A DNA stretch of 12,437 nt from assembly GCA_013298325.1 (NCBI GenBank), contig JAAFHJ010000089.1:1-12437 (forward strand), in the 5' to 3' direction. Position numbers and translations under genes: made by a program. Of the stretch, positions 4,833 to 12,437 are shown one piece after another (position 1 is the stretch's first letter; the number at the start of each line of letters is the position of its first letter). The stretch is from Myxococcales bacterium. Lineage in GTDB: Bacteria > Myxococcota_A > Polyangia > Polyangiales > Polyangiaceae. A model generated the notes under the pieces. It searched no databases, was not told the origin of the DNA, and saw only the letters and a program-made list of their open reading frames with translations.

Positions 4833-6821
4833 ATGTCGCTCGTCCCCCTTGGAAAACGCCCCTCCTCGAGCGCGAAGTCTCGGAACGCCGCCTTCTTGCC
4901 GACGACGCGTGCCGACATGGAAGCCCGCGGCTGGGACCAGCTCGATATTCTCATCGTCACCGGGGACGCCTACGTCGACCATCCGGCGTTTGGGCCCGTA
5001 TTGATTGCGCGTTTCCTCGAAGGTCGTGGCTTCAAAGTCGGAATTATCGCCCAGCCGAAGTGGGACTCGCCGGCCGACCTCTGCCGCATGGGCGCCCCGC
5101 GGCTCTACGTAGGCATCGCCGCGGGGAACCTCGACAGCATGCTCAACAAGCTCACGGCGCAGAAGAAGACGCGCGGTGAAGATCAGTACTCGCCGGGTGG
5201 CGATACCGGGCATCGACCGAATCGAGCCTCGATTGTTTACTCGAACTTGGTTCGCCAGGGCATGCCAGGAACTCCTATTGTTCTTGGCGGCATCGAGGCC
5301 TCCCTCCGCCGCATCGCCCACTACGATTACTGGGAAGACAAAGTTCGCCGTTCGATTCTGCTCGACGCGAAAGCCGACCTCCTCGTTTTCGGCATGGGGG
5401 AGCGCCCCGCGTGGGAAATTGCTCGTCGAATGGACGCGGGCGAATCGATCGACGCCCTCGTCGACGTCCGCGGGACCGCCCATGTGAAGCAGAATCGTCG
5501 GAGTTGGGAGCCGCTCCTCGCCGAGAAGAGCCGGTTCACGACGGACGGCAAGCTTCTCGTGCTTCCTTCTTACGAAGATGTGCTCAAGAGCAAAGAAGCT
5601 TTCGCGAAAATGTCGCGCTTGTTTCAGTACGAAACAAATCCCCATAATGGCCGCCCGCTCTTGCAGCCCCATGGGGACCAGGCGGTCTATTTCAATCCGC
5701 CTGCGCTGCCGCTCTCCGAAGGCGAAATGGATGGTCTCTACGACCTCCCGTTCACGCGCCTCCCGCACCCAAGCTACACCGACGTCATCCCCGCTTTTGA
5801 GACGGTGAAGCACTCGATCGTGACGATGCGCGGCTGCTTCGGCGGCTGCACCTTCTGCAGCATTACCGAGCATGAAGGGCGTGTGATTCAGAGTCGAAGC
5901 GAGGATAGTATCCTGCGCGAAATTCGACAGCTTCGCCGTATGGATGGCTTCAAGGGGGTCCTCTCAGACCTCGGCGGCCCGACGGCGAACATGTACAAAA
6001 TGACCTGCAAAGACGAGAAGACGGAGAGCGCCTGCCGGAAGCTCTCCTGCGTCCACCCGGGCATTTGTGAGAACTTGGTGACCGACCACGCGCCGCTCGT
6101 TCAATTGATGAAGAAGGTCCGTGAGGCCGACGGCATCAAGAAGGTGTATATTGCAAGCGGCGTCCGCTACGACCTCGCCGAGCGGAGTCCTGAATTCATC
6201 CGCGAGCTCGCGAAGCACCACACCGGCGGGCAGCTCTCCGTCGCGCCTGAGCACTCGAACAACAACGTGCTCGAGAAGATGAAGAAGCCGCCGATCGCGA
6301 GCTACGAGCGCTTCGCGCAGGCGTTCTGCAAGGCGAGCGAAGAGGCCGGGAAGGACCAATACCTCGTCCCCTATTTCATCACGGGGCACCCGGGATCGAC
6401 GCTCACCGATACCATTGAACTCGCCCTCTACCTGAAGCGCCAGAACCTGCGACCGCGGCAAATTCAGGACTTTATCCCGACGCCGATGAGCATGGCTGCG
6501 ACCATGTATTATACCGGTATCGATCCGCTGACGATGACTCCTGTGTATACTGCACGTGATCTTCGGGAAAAGCGGATGATGAAGGCGCTCCTTTTCTGGT
6601 GGGACCCGCAGCACTGGCCGCTCGCCCGCGACGCGCTCTCGAAGGCGGGTCGGCGCGACTTGATCGGCCGCGCCCCCCACTGCCTCGTCCCCCCGGAATA
6701 CGGCGTTCAGCACGGCTTCGGGATGGCACGGCCGGCCGGCGCAAGCCCGCGCGCAGGCATGCCTCAGGCGGGCGGCAACCGCTGGGGAGCGGCGCGCCCA
6801 TCGAAGGGGCGTGGGAAGTAG
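4833..6821 (+). CDS. ygiQ: YgiQ family radical SAM protein
   Basis: This 662-residue protein matches the YgiQ (UPF0313) family over its length. The N-terminus has the characteristic FLPTTRADMEARGWDQLDIL and GDAYVDHPAFG. The radical SAM motif is RGCFGGCTFCSI with Cys335, Cys339 and Cys342 (CX3CX2C). The conserved Cys-containing segment MTCKDEKTESACRKLSC follows, then SVAPEHSNNNVLEKMKKP and the DUF3362-type C-terminal part (LLFWWDPQHWPLARDAL). The family is widespread, but its substrate is not established to my knowledge. The last 35 residues or so are a Gly/Arg/Pro/Ala-rich basic tail, common at the end of this family. The ATG at 4833 is chosen because it lies about 20 residues before the conserved start; no strong Shine-Dalgarno site is seen. 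It is 38 bp behind the Cys-rich lipoprotein gene and may be co-transcribed, but the family is too common to assign it to the small lipoprotein system. Confidence 0.95.
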   Translation: MSLVPLGKRPSSSAKSRNAAFLPTTRADMEARGWDQLDILIVTGDAYVDHPAFGPVLIARFLEGRGFKVGIIAQPKWDSPADLCRMGAPRLYVGIAAGNLDSMLNKLTAQKKTRGEDQYSPGGDTGHRPNRASIVYSNLVRQGMPGTPIVLGGIEASLRRIAHYDYWEDKVRRSILLDAKADLLVFGMGERPAWEIARRMDAGESIDALVDVRGTAHVKQNRRSWEPLLAEKSRFTTDGKLLVLPSYEDVLKSKEAFAKMSRLFQYETNPHNGRPLLQPHGDQAVYFNPPALPLSEGEMDGLYDLPFTRLPHPSYTDVIPAFETVKHSIVTMRGCFGGCTFCSITEHEGRVIQSRSEDSILREIRQLRRMDGFKGVLSDLGGPTANMYKMTCKDEKTESACRKLSCVHPGICENLVTDHAPLVQLMKKVREADGIKKVYIASGVRYDLAERSPEFIRELAKHHTGGQLSVAPEHSNNNVLEKMKKPPIASYERFAQAFCKASEEAGKDQYLVPYFITGHPGSTLTDTIELALYLKRQNLRPRQIQDFIPTPMSMAATMYYTGIDPLTMTPVYTARDLREKRMMKALLFWWDPQHWPLARDALSKAGRRDLIGRAPHCLVPPEYGVQHGFGMARPAGASPRAGMPQAGGNRWGAARPSKGRGK

Positions 6822-6860
6822 CGTTGCCCCTTCGGCGACGACCGCGTAAACGGCGAGCCG

Positions 6861-7316
6861 ATGTCTCCCCCCACCGGTTCTACGGGAACTCCGACTCCCG
6901 CCCTCGGCCCCGACGGTCGCCTCCAGGCGTATCGCATTCGACTGGTGTCGATTCGCTTCCGGGGGAAGCACGGCGTCTCGGCGTCAGAGCGTGAATTGTT
7001 TCAGGATTTTGTCGCAGACGTCGACGTCGACTTGCCGATCTCCCTTCTCGCGAAGGAAGACCGGTACGCGGAGGTCTTCGACTACGACCGCGTCGCGACG
7101 CTCGTCGTCGAGGAGGGGACGACGACCTCCTGCCAGCTCCTCGAGATTCTCGCCCAGCGGATGATCGCCAAGATTTTCGCCGAGACGCCAGCGCTCGCCG
7201 CCAAGGTATGCGTGCAGAAGAACCGCCCGCCGACGACCCCGAGCGTCGAGGCGGTTTCCGTCACCGTGGAAGCGATCCGCGATCCGCTCGCGGGATCGCG
7301 CCCCAAGGGGCCCTGA
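6861..7316 (+). CDS. folB: Dihydroneopterin aldolase family protein (FolB-like)
   Basis: This 151-residue protein has the FolB fold signature. After a 23-residue Pro/Gly/Thr-rich N-terminus come VSIRFRGKHGVSASERELFQ (29-48), VFDYDRV with Tyr75, QLLEILAQRMI with Glu95 and VCVQKNRPP with Lys120. These align with Glu22, Tyr54, Glu74 and Lys100 of the Staphylococcus aureus enzyme (numbered from memory), so the active site looks intact (Glu43, Tyr75, Glu95, Lys120). FolB cleaves 7,8-dihydroneopterin to 6-hydroxymethyl-7,8-dihydropterin and glycolaldehyde in tetrahydrofolate synthesis, usually as an octamer in the cytoplasm. The gene is 39 bp after ygiQ and two bases before the next gene, so these are likely co-transcribed. 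No other folate gene is in the window. The related FolX epimerase cannot be excluded. Confidence 0.8.
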   Translation: MSPPTGSTGTPTPALGPDGRLQAYRIRLVSIRFRGKHGVSASERELFQDFVADVDVDLPISLLAKEDRYAEVFDYDRVATLVVEEGTTTSCQLLEILAQRMIAKIFAETPALAAKVCVQKNRPPTTPSVEAVSVTVEAIRDPLAGSRPKGP

Positions 7317-7318
7317 AG

Positions 7319-7813
7319 GTGGCAAAGAAGCTATCGAAAGCCGATTTGATCGCTGCCCTGAAACTTCGATTGGAGGAGGAGCTCGCGACGGCGACGCTTG
7401 CCCACAAGACGACGAAGGACGCCGCGACGCACGAAGAGGCAAAGCCGGAAAACGACAAGGACACCCGCGCCCTCGAGCAGAGCTACCTCGCGCGTGGCCA
7501 GGCCCAGCGCGTCCTCGATCTTCAGGCGGCTGTCCATGACGTCGCCGCCCTCGGACTCCGTATTTTTGGCGAGGAGACCCCGATCGCGTTAACCGCCCTC
7601 GTCGGCGTCGAGGATGAAGACGGCGCCGAAGCGAGCTATTTCGTCGCCCCTGCAGGCGGCGGGACGAAGCTCATGGTCGGAAAAAAGGGGGTCACCGTCG
7701 TTACGCCGAAGGCGCCCCTCGGAGCGGCACTCCTCGGGAAGCGCGTAGGGGATGAGGTGACTGTGGTGCTTGCTGGGCGGGCGCGCACTGTAACGATTGT
7801 TTCCGTTGATTGA
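7319..7813 (+). CDS. GreA/GreB-like transcription elongation factor family protein
   Basis: The GTG at 7319 lies two bases after the folB stop, with GGGG eight bases upstream, and gives a 164-residue protein beginning MAKKLSKADL. Residues 1-75 are Ala/Glu/Lys-rich helical sequence with the family-typical ATHEEAKPENDKDTRALEQS segment. From about 95 it is beta-rich and Gly-rich, with SYFVAPAGGG, VTVVTPKAPLGAALLGKRVG and a C-terminal VTIVSVD. This matches the FKBP-like C-terminal domain of Gre factors (TPxSPLGxALLGKxxGD). Gre factors enter the RNA polymerase secondary channel and stimulate transcript cleavage by means of acidic residues at the coiled-coil tip. This protein has acidic residues in that region but not the standard GDLSENAEY motif, so true cleavage activity is uncertain. 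A longer in-frame start at 7208 would lie inside folB and is rejected. Confidence 0.82.
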   Translation: MAKKLSKADLIAALKLRLEEELATATLAHKTTKDAATHEEAKPENDKDTRALEQSYLARGQAQRVLDLQAAVHDVAALGLRIFGEETPIALTALVGVEDEDGAEASYFVAPAGGGTKLMVGKKGVTVVTPKAPLGAALLGKRVGDEVTVVLAGRARTVTIVSVD

Positions 7814-7832
7814 TTCGAGTTTTTCCCATTTT

Positions 7833-8126
7833 TCAATGGTGAAAGGCGAGGCAGGCCTTCAGTCCGATCAGCAGCACGACGCCACCGATGCGGAGCGCAA
7901 TTTTGAGGGACCGGTTGTTGTCTTGGGTCGGCCTCCCCTCGTCGTCGACGGGGGAGGTGAGTCCCGTCTGCATCGCGATCCCGGCGACGTGAGAGCGCAT
8001 CCGGGCGTCGCAACCGCGGCAGGCCCAGGTACCGGTCGGTGTGAGGAGCGTGTCGGCGACGAGGAATTCGCCGTGGCACGTGTTGCATACGTTCATCTTC
8101 GGACGGGGCGCCGGTTCCCGATACAT
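7833..8126 (-). CDS. Small zinc-ribbon protein with C-terminal membrane segment, unknown function
   Basis: This 97-residue protein begins MYREPAPRPK; an inner ATG at 8096 (MNVCNTCHGEF) is an equally possible start. Cys14-x2-Cys17 and, 18 residues later, CRGC form a four-cysteine zinc-ribbon-like motif. Near the C-terminus SLKIALRIGGVVLLIGLKAC is one hydrophobic segment followed by only a few residues, so the protein is probably tail-anchored with the ribbon in the cytoplasm. It runs convergently to the Gre-like gene (19 bp between stops) and divergently from the lipoprotein at 8288. I see no sequence relation beyond paired cysteines to the CPFC proteins at 978-2515. I do not recognise a family. 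Confidence 0.65.
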   Translation of the reverse strand: MYREPAPRPKMNVCNTCHGEFLVADTLLTPTGTWACRGCDARMRSHVAGIAMQTGLTSPVDDEGRPTQDNNRSLKIALRIGGVVLLIGLKACLAFHH

Positions 8127-8287
8127 CGCTGCAGCCTATCCAACCAAAGCGTCCGTCCGCAACGCGGGAGACGGCGCGGAGTTCTCCACCGACGCCTACG
8201 TGTTCGCCGAATTTGCGTGCTGCGCGGATGCTTGAACGCGAAAGCGCACGATTGACGCCCCCCCACGGTCGACGGACGCTCCTCACC
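8127..8287. promoter_or_regulatory. Divergent intergenic region
   Basis: This 161-bp gap lies between the zinc-ribbon gene (minus) and the propeller-type lipoprotein (plus) and must hold their promoters. I see no recognisable promoter, repeat or RNA structure in it. Confidence 0.35.
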
Positions 8288-9511
8288 ATGCGCCAACGAA
8301 GCCTTGTCCTCGCCGCCGTTGTTTCGTTGCTCGCAGGCTGCGACGACGGCACAGGCGGAAGTGTGCAATATACACCCGATGCATCGCCACCCGGCGACGC
8401 AACTCCTCCGAGTGCCGACGGCAGCGTCCCCGTCCCCAGCGATCCGAGCGGTCCACCTCCGCCGCTCAAGCCCCGGTTGCTCCTCGCGACCTACGTCGGT
8501 GGTGCTGGGAACCAATACCTGCGTAGTGCACGTATCGACCCTGATGGCGCTGTTTTCGCTGCTGGCGACGGCTTCTCCGTCCGCTACGATGCCGCCCTCA
8601 CTTCCGGGACCATCCAGGGCGATGCGACGCGCGACGACGGCGCCCCCTTCACCGACCAGCCACCGCTCCGCAAGCAGCCGAACACCTCGTGGACCGTCGA
8701 GAACGGAGCCGTCCGCGTCGACGACCCCCGCGCCGGCCTCAGCTACTTTTGGGGGACCCAGCAGGTCTCCAACACCCTCCAGCAACCGATCTTTCTCGCG
8801 TGCCCGATCGGCGCGCCGTGCGCGAAGGACTCCTTCGATTTTCGCCTGTGGGGCTGGTGGGCGAGTCTCGCAAACGACCTGAAACTTACTGCAGATTCAA
8901 GGGCCTACGAGCTGTGGCTCCTTCCGAGCGGGCGCTTTGGACTCCAGGGTTGGACCGATGGCGGGAACAGCCTCTTCGCGAGGGATCCGCGCCGCACGCA
9001 GACGTGTACAGATGCTGCATCCTGCACCGATGTGAAGGCGACCGTCGCCGAACTCGGATGGAGCAAGGGGACCTGGCAGGAGCTGCCCGATGGCGTCGCC
9101 ACTGTCATCGCGACCGTCGATCCGCGCACGAAGGGGCCGACGCGAATGACCTTTTTCGCGTCGCCCGCGACCCGCAGCGTACGTGACGCGTGGGGGCGTA
9201 CCTACTTCCCGCGGGCCGTCGCGCGGCGGACGCCCAAAGCCGATCCCGAGAACCCGTTTGGGCAAGCGCCGACCGCGAGCAGCGGGCTCTTCGTCCTCGA
9301 CGAGACGCTCCAGGGGGTCTTCAACGCGCGGCTCGGAGGGGCATGCGCGGCACCGGGGCAGCAATCGCTCGGGACGATGGCGCTCGTTGGGAACCGCCTC
9401 GTCCTCGCCGGAACGACCTGCGCCACCGACCTCCCCGTGACCGCGAACGCGGTTTCGAAGAGGAGCGGTGGCGCGCAGGACGGTTATCTTGTCGTCCTCG
9501 ATCTCTGGTGA
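8288..9511 (+). CDS. Putative lipoprotein with beta-propeller (SBBP-like) repeats
   Basis: This is a 407-residue exported protein. MRQRSLVLAAVVSLLAGC is a near-ideal lipoprotein signal with Cys18 in LAGC. A Pro/Ser/Asp/Gly linker follows (about 19-60), typical of myxobacterial lipoproteins. ATYVGGAGNQYLRSARIDPD and GAVFAAGDG near the start, and VLAGTTCATDLPVTANAV with DGYLVVLDLW at the end, resemble single blades of the SBBP family. The middle 250 residues are Trp-rich and unrecognised, with close Cys pairs (ACPIGAPC, TCTDAASC). The ATG at 8288 is preferred over an in-frame upstream start at 8213 because only it begins directly with the signal peptide. It is convergent with the TolC gene, 25 bp away. 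Its role is unknown; an adhesion or envelope-scaffold function is a guess from family behaviour. Confidence 0.72.
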   Translation: MRQRSLVLAAVVSLLAGCDDGTGGSVQYTPDASPPGDATPPSADGSVPVPSDPSGPPPPLKPRLLLATYVGGAGNQYLRSARIDPDGAVFAAGDGFSVRYDAALTSGTIQGDATRDDGAPFTDQPPLRKQPNTSWTVENGAVRVDDPRAGLSYFWGTQQVSNTLQQPIFLACPIGAPCAKDSFDFRLWGWWASLANDLKLTADSRAYELWLLPSGRFGLQGWTDGGNSLFARDPRRTQTCTDAASCTDVKATVAELGWSKGTWQELPDGVATVIATVDPRTKGPTRMTFFASPATRSVRDAWGRTYFPRAVARRTPKADPENPFGQAPTASSGLFVLDETLQGVFNARLGGACAAPGQQSLGTMALVGNRLVLAGTTCATDLPVTANAVSKRSGGAQDGYLVVLDLW

Positions 9512-9536
9512 AATCGAGCGGTTGGCGGTCTCGGGC

Positions 9537-11069
9537 TCAGTCGGCGTCGCGACCCATCGCGTGGTCGAGGCGCACCTTGGCGATCCGCGCGTCGACCTGC
9601 GCATTGAGCGCGTCGAGGCGCGCCTTCGTGAGCTCGGTCTCGGCGTCGGTCAGGAGCGTCGGCGTCGCGCGGCCGGCGTTGAAGAGTTCGCGGGCAACCC
9701 GGTAGGCCTCTTCGGCGGTGGTCAGCTGGCGCTTCGTGGCGTCGAGGGCGACCGCCGATTCACGGACGCCCTGGTGGGCCTGCGTGACCTCGAGATCAAT
9801 GCCCTCTTTCGCCTGCTGCATTTGCGCTTCAATGGCAGCAATCTTGCCATCGACGTCGGCGGCATTGCCCTTGGTGGCGACGAGGTCGTTCGGGCTCCAG
9901 GTCGCTTGAACGCCGGCGGCCCAGGTCGGGAACCACTCGTTGGCCGAGGGGACGCGGCGCTGGTTCGGGTTGGCGTAGGTCGCCGTTCCGAAGGCGGCAA
10001 CTTGAGGATAATTGCTGGCGCGGATGACGTTCGACTGCTTGCGGAGCGCGGCGACGTTGGCGCTCAGGCTCTTCAGCTCCGGGCGCTTCGACCACGCCTC
10101 CTCCCGCGATGTCGTCAGCGTTCCCGGGATGTAGGCGGTCGTCCCTTCAAGGGCTTCGCCGGGGGAAAGGGGCTTTGAGTCGCTGCCATCGCCGTCATGA
10201 AGGGCGATTCGTACCTGCCTCTCCAAGAGCTCGGCGAGGTTCTTCGTTCGCTCCACTTGGACGTCGGAGGCGGCGACGGAACTCTCCACGCGGAGGACGT
10301 CGGCCTTCGAGACATTTCCGGCGTCGAACTGGTGCTTCACATCGACGAGGTGGGTCTTCACATCCTCGCGGGCCTGCTCGGCGACAACGACGGCACCGCG
10401 GGCGCGGAGCCAGTTGTAGAATGCACTCTTCCCCTCGGTCAGCGCCTTCGCCCGCGCGGTCGCGACGTCTTGGCGGGCCGCCTCTTGGGCCTGCGTCGAT
10501 GCCGTGTATCCTTCGTTGATCCTTAAGAAATAGTCGGAGATCGGAACAACGATCTGCGCCTCAAGCAGGTAGTTGTTGAGGATGATCGGGAAGGAGAAAT
10601 TCGCGGCGACCAGCACCGGCGGATTCACCGTCCCCGCCGGCGACGGCGTGGCGACGAGGGAGCCGCCCGAGCCGAGCGATGGCGGGGTGAAGCTCGAGAG
10701 GCGCGTGTAGCTCGCCTTCGCCGTGAGCTTCGGAAGGAAGTTCGCCCAGGCGGCGTCGACGCGCCCCGCAGCCGCACGCAGCGATTCTTCCGAGGCCTTC
10801 ACGCCGTAGCTCGTTTCTGCCGCCCGCTTGCCGACCTGCTCGGCGGTGAGCCCGCCCGGCGTCGCGCGGAGGAGATCCTTTTCGACGAGCGGCGGCGCCA
10901 CTTCCGGCGGACCGCCGTAGGCGATGCTCGGGACGAAGAGGGCGGCGACGGCGAGGGCCTGCGCGGCGAAGAGCGGCGTTCCTACCGCTTGTCGTGCCGT
11001 GGCGCTCGGTAGTCTCGGATGGGTCTGCTTCGCAGACCGTGAACTGGCCAAATTTCGTTTTTGATTCAT
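9537..11069 (-). CDS. TolC family outer-membrane efflux protein
   Basis: This 510-residue protein is of usual TolC-family length, with long Ala/Glu/Lys/Gln-rich helices in two halves. WANFLPKLTAKASYTRLSSF is the first strand-turn, AFYNWLRARGAVVVAEQARE begins the first helix pair and RELFNAGRATPTLLTDAETE is the typical second-half motif. Such proteins form trimeric outer-membrane channels that dock with a membrane-fusion protein and an inner-membrane pump. The signal peptide has a long basic n-region (30 residues) followed by LFAAQALAVAALFVPSIA. The predicted mature protein would begin YGGPP. The ATG overlaps the stop of the upstream RND gene (ATGA), so the pair is translationally coupled. The fusion protein is not in the window and may lie upstream of the RND gene. 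Confidence 0.93.
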   Translation of the reverse strand: MNQKRNLASSRSAKQTHPRLPSATARQAVGTPLFAAQALAVAALFVPSIAYGGPPEVAPPLVEKDLLRATPGGLTAEQVGKRAAETSYGVKASEESLRAAAGRVDAAWANFLPKLTAKASYTRLSSFTPPSLGSGGSLVATPSPAGTVNPPVLVAANFSFPIILNNYLLEAQIVVPISDYFLRINEGYTASTQAQEAARQDVATARAKALTEGKSAFYNWLRARGAVVVAEQAREDVKTHLVDVKHQFDAGNVSKADVLRVESSVAASDVQVERTKNLAELLERQVRIALHDGDGSDSKPLSPGEALEGTTAYIPGTLTTSREEAWSKRPELKSLSANVAALRKQSNVIRASNYPQVAAFGTATYANPNQRRVPSANEWFPTWAAGVQATWSPNDLVATKGNAADVDGKIAAIEAQMQQAKEGIDLEVTQAHQGVRESAVALDATKRQLTTAEEAYRVARELFNAGRATPTLLTDAETELTKARLDALNAQVDARIAKVRLDHAMGRDAD

Positions 11070-12437
11070 ACGATTGCCTCCGCACCTGCGAATGGGGTCT
11101 CCGAGGGGGCTGCTGCATTTGCGCCGGAGAGGGGGGAATCAACCTGCATTTCTACCGCCGGGGGCAGCAGCAGGTAGACGATCGGCGTGACGATGCGCGC
11201 CAGGAGTGTGGAGGCGATAAGGCCGCCGAGGAGGACGATGGCGAGCGGCGAGTAGAGGGCCGAGTGCTCGATGGCGAGCGGCAGGAGCCCGCCGATTGCG
11301 GTCGCCGTCGTGAGGAGGATCGGTAGGAAGCGCTGCTCACCGGCCTTCTCCACCGCCTCAACGAGCGGCATCCCTCCGCGCCGAAGTTCGTTCGTGAAGT
11401 CGACCAGGAGGATCGAGTTTTTCACTTCGATGCCGAGCAACGCAATGAAACCGATCGTCGCGGTAAACGAGAGTGTATTCCCGGTGAAAAACAGGCCGAG
11501 AAGGCCACCCACGACGCCAAGAGGAATGACGCTCGCGACAATGAGCGTCGCTCGAAAAGTCCCGAATTCAAGGACGAGGACCGCGAGAATTCCGAAGGCG
11601 GCGACGAGGATAGCGGCCCCCATTCCCCCAAAGGTCTCCTCAGAGTTCTCTCGTTCGCCGGCGATCACCGGGCGCACCGCTGCCGGCAATTTTGCTTCCT
11701 TGAGCGCGTTTTCGACGGCCCCAGTGACTCGCGCCGTGTTCGCCCCCGGCGCGACCTCCGCCGTTACCGATACACTGCGTACCTTGTTGGTATGAAAGAT
11801 ACTAACCGGCGAGCGCTCAAAGCTGGTGGTTGCAACTGCACCGAGCGGTACGGCAAGGCCACCTGCCGTCGGTACAAAGAGTCGATCGAGGACCGTCTGG
11901 GATGGTCGTTCCAGGAACGCAGGGCGCCCTTCCGCGTGGCCTCTTGCCCCCGCCAACGTAACGCGGAGCGTGCGCGTCTCTTCGTCGCCGGGGAGTCGGG
12001 CCGAGCCGACGTCGACGCCGGCGATCGCGAGACGGAGGAGCCGATCGACGTCAAAGGGGCGTACGCCGGCGAGGTCGGCTCGGGCGGAGTCAACGCGGAC
12101 CCGTAGCGACGACGCCTCGCGCTTTGCCGGGTTTACGACGGAACGGGTGCCCGGAGTCGCTTCGAGCAGCGCCTCGACGGTCGCCGCCGCGCTGCGGAGT
12201 TCCTCTTCGGATCCCCCTTCAAGGCGGACGACGATCGGTGCCTCGAGCTGGGGGCCGTTCTCGAACTCCTTGACCGTGTAGGTTGCACCCGGTTGCCCGG
12301 CGCCCGTGGTCAGTTCCTGTCGGATCTCTTCGAGGTGTTTCGAAATTTCCTTCGGCTCTCGCGTGGGGAGTTCGGCAAAAATCTCCGCGGCGGAGGCCTG
12401 TTCGTTCTTCGGAGTGACGTTGTAATAGACGAGCGGT
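11066..12437 (-). CDS. RND-family efflux pump, inner-membrane transporter, partial (C-terminal half)
   Basis: The frame is open to the window edge, giving 456 residues of the C-terminal half; a full RND pump has about 1,000-1,050. The first 250 or so residues are periplasmic porter and docking sequence, including ENGPQLEAPIVVRLEGG, LRVRVDSARADLAGV and SIFHTNKVRSVSVTAEVAPG. Five transmembrane helices follow, with IEVKNSILLVDFTNELRRGG (equivalent to AcrB GLSAKNAILIVEF) and a final helix ending TPIVYLLLPPAVE. These pumps use the proton gradient to export drugs, bile-like compounds, lipids or metals as trimers with a fusion protein and a TolC channel. Sequence style is nearer to the hydrophobe/amphiphile or general HAE/Cus-like group, but the substrate cannot be told. 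The stop overlaps the TolC start. The TTG at 11956 is not a real start. Confidence 0.93.
   Translation of the reverse strand, partial: PLVYYNVTPKNEQASAAEIFAELPTREPKEISKHLEEIRQELTTGAGQPGATYTVKEFENGPQLEAPIVVRLEGGSEEELRSAAATVEALLEATPGTRSVVNPAKREASSLRVRVDSARADLAGVRPFDVDRLLRLAIAGVDVGSARLPGDEETRTLRVTLAGARGHAEGRPAFLERPSQTVLDRLFVPTAGGLAVPLGAVATTSFERSPVSIFHTNKVRSVSVTAEVAPGANTARVTGAVENALKEAKLPAAVRPVIAGERENSEETFGGMGAAILVAAFGILAVLVLEFGTFRATLIVASVIPLGVVGGLLGLFFTGNTLSFTATIGFIALLGIEVKNSILLVDFTNELRRGGMPLVEAVEKAGEQRFLPILLTTATAIGGLLPLAIEHSALYSPLAIVLLGGLIASTLLARIVTPIVYLLLPPAVEMQVDSPLSGANAAAPSETPFAGAEAIV

Noticed and set aside
3941..5179. Plus-strand 412-codon frame across the Cys-rich lipoprotein and the start of ygiQ
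   Set aside because: It is an out-of-frame Arg/Ser/Pro-rich shadow spanning two real genes.
7817..7852. AT-rich imperfect inverted repeat between the Gre-like and zinc-ribbon genes as a bidirectional terminator
   Set aside because: The arms have several mismatches and the stem is AT-rich and weak; it is not strong enough to call.
7833..8126. The zinc-ribbon membrane protein as a fifth member of the CPFC precursor family
   Set aside because: It lacks CPFC, the Arg-His motif, a lipobox and any YGxP motif, and its hydrophobic segment is at the C-terminal end.
11957..12437. Possible frameshift or internal start of the RND gene at TTG 11956
   Set aside because: Translating upstream in the same frame gives uninterrupted RND porter sequence to the window edge, so the gene is only cut by the window.

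Overview
This is a GC-rich bacterial window, gene-dense and free of insertion sequences, CRISPR arrays, tRNA or rRNA. Several features suggest a myxobacterium (Myxococcota, perhaps a Polyangiales-type lineage): Asp-Ala-Gly-rich lipoproteins, a PqqE-like radical SAM/SPASM enzyme, a beta-propeller-type lipoprotein and unknown Cys-rich secreted proteins. That placement is inference; there is no phylogenetic marker in the window.

Layout, left to right. Positions 1-794 (minus) hold a partial GpsA-family dehydrogenase-like protein in which both catalytic lysines are replaced. Positions 795-977 are a divergent promoter region. From 978 to about 4794 (plus) lies the most interesting block. It has four tandem small genes (978-1268, 1316-1708, 1793-2092, 2132-2515), then a radical SAM/SPASM enzyme (2558-3850), then a Cys-rich lipoprotein (about 3877-4794) whose frame may overlap the enzyme stop. 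Positions 4833-7813 (plus) carry a YgiQ-family radical SAM protein, a dihydroneopterin aldolase-like protein (FolB) and a GreA/GreB-like protein. A small zinc-ribbon/membrane protein (7833-8126, minus) diverges from a propeller-type lipoprotein (8288-9511, plus). The right end (9537 to beyond 12437, minus) is an RND efflux pump gene overlapping a TolC-family outer-membrane gene by ATGA.

The four small proteins share one plan. It consists of an N-terminal CxxCxRH...CPFC zinc-knuckle-like motif, a hydrophobic segment ending in a lipobox Cys, and a low-complexity acidic/Pro tail with two or three Tyr-Gly-x-Pro motifs (ten Tyr-Gly sites in all). With a three-cluster radical SAM/SPASM enzyme directly downstream, they look like multi-copy precursors of a post-translationally modified lipoprotein or lipopeptide. 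In the model I favour, the cytoplasmic N-terminus acts as leader, the radical SAM enzyme modifies the Tyr-Gly-x-Pro repeats before export, and lipoprotein processing removes the leader. The pairing and repeats are visible in the sequence; the modification and processing are inference.
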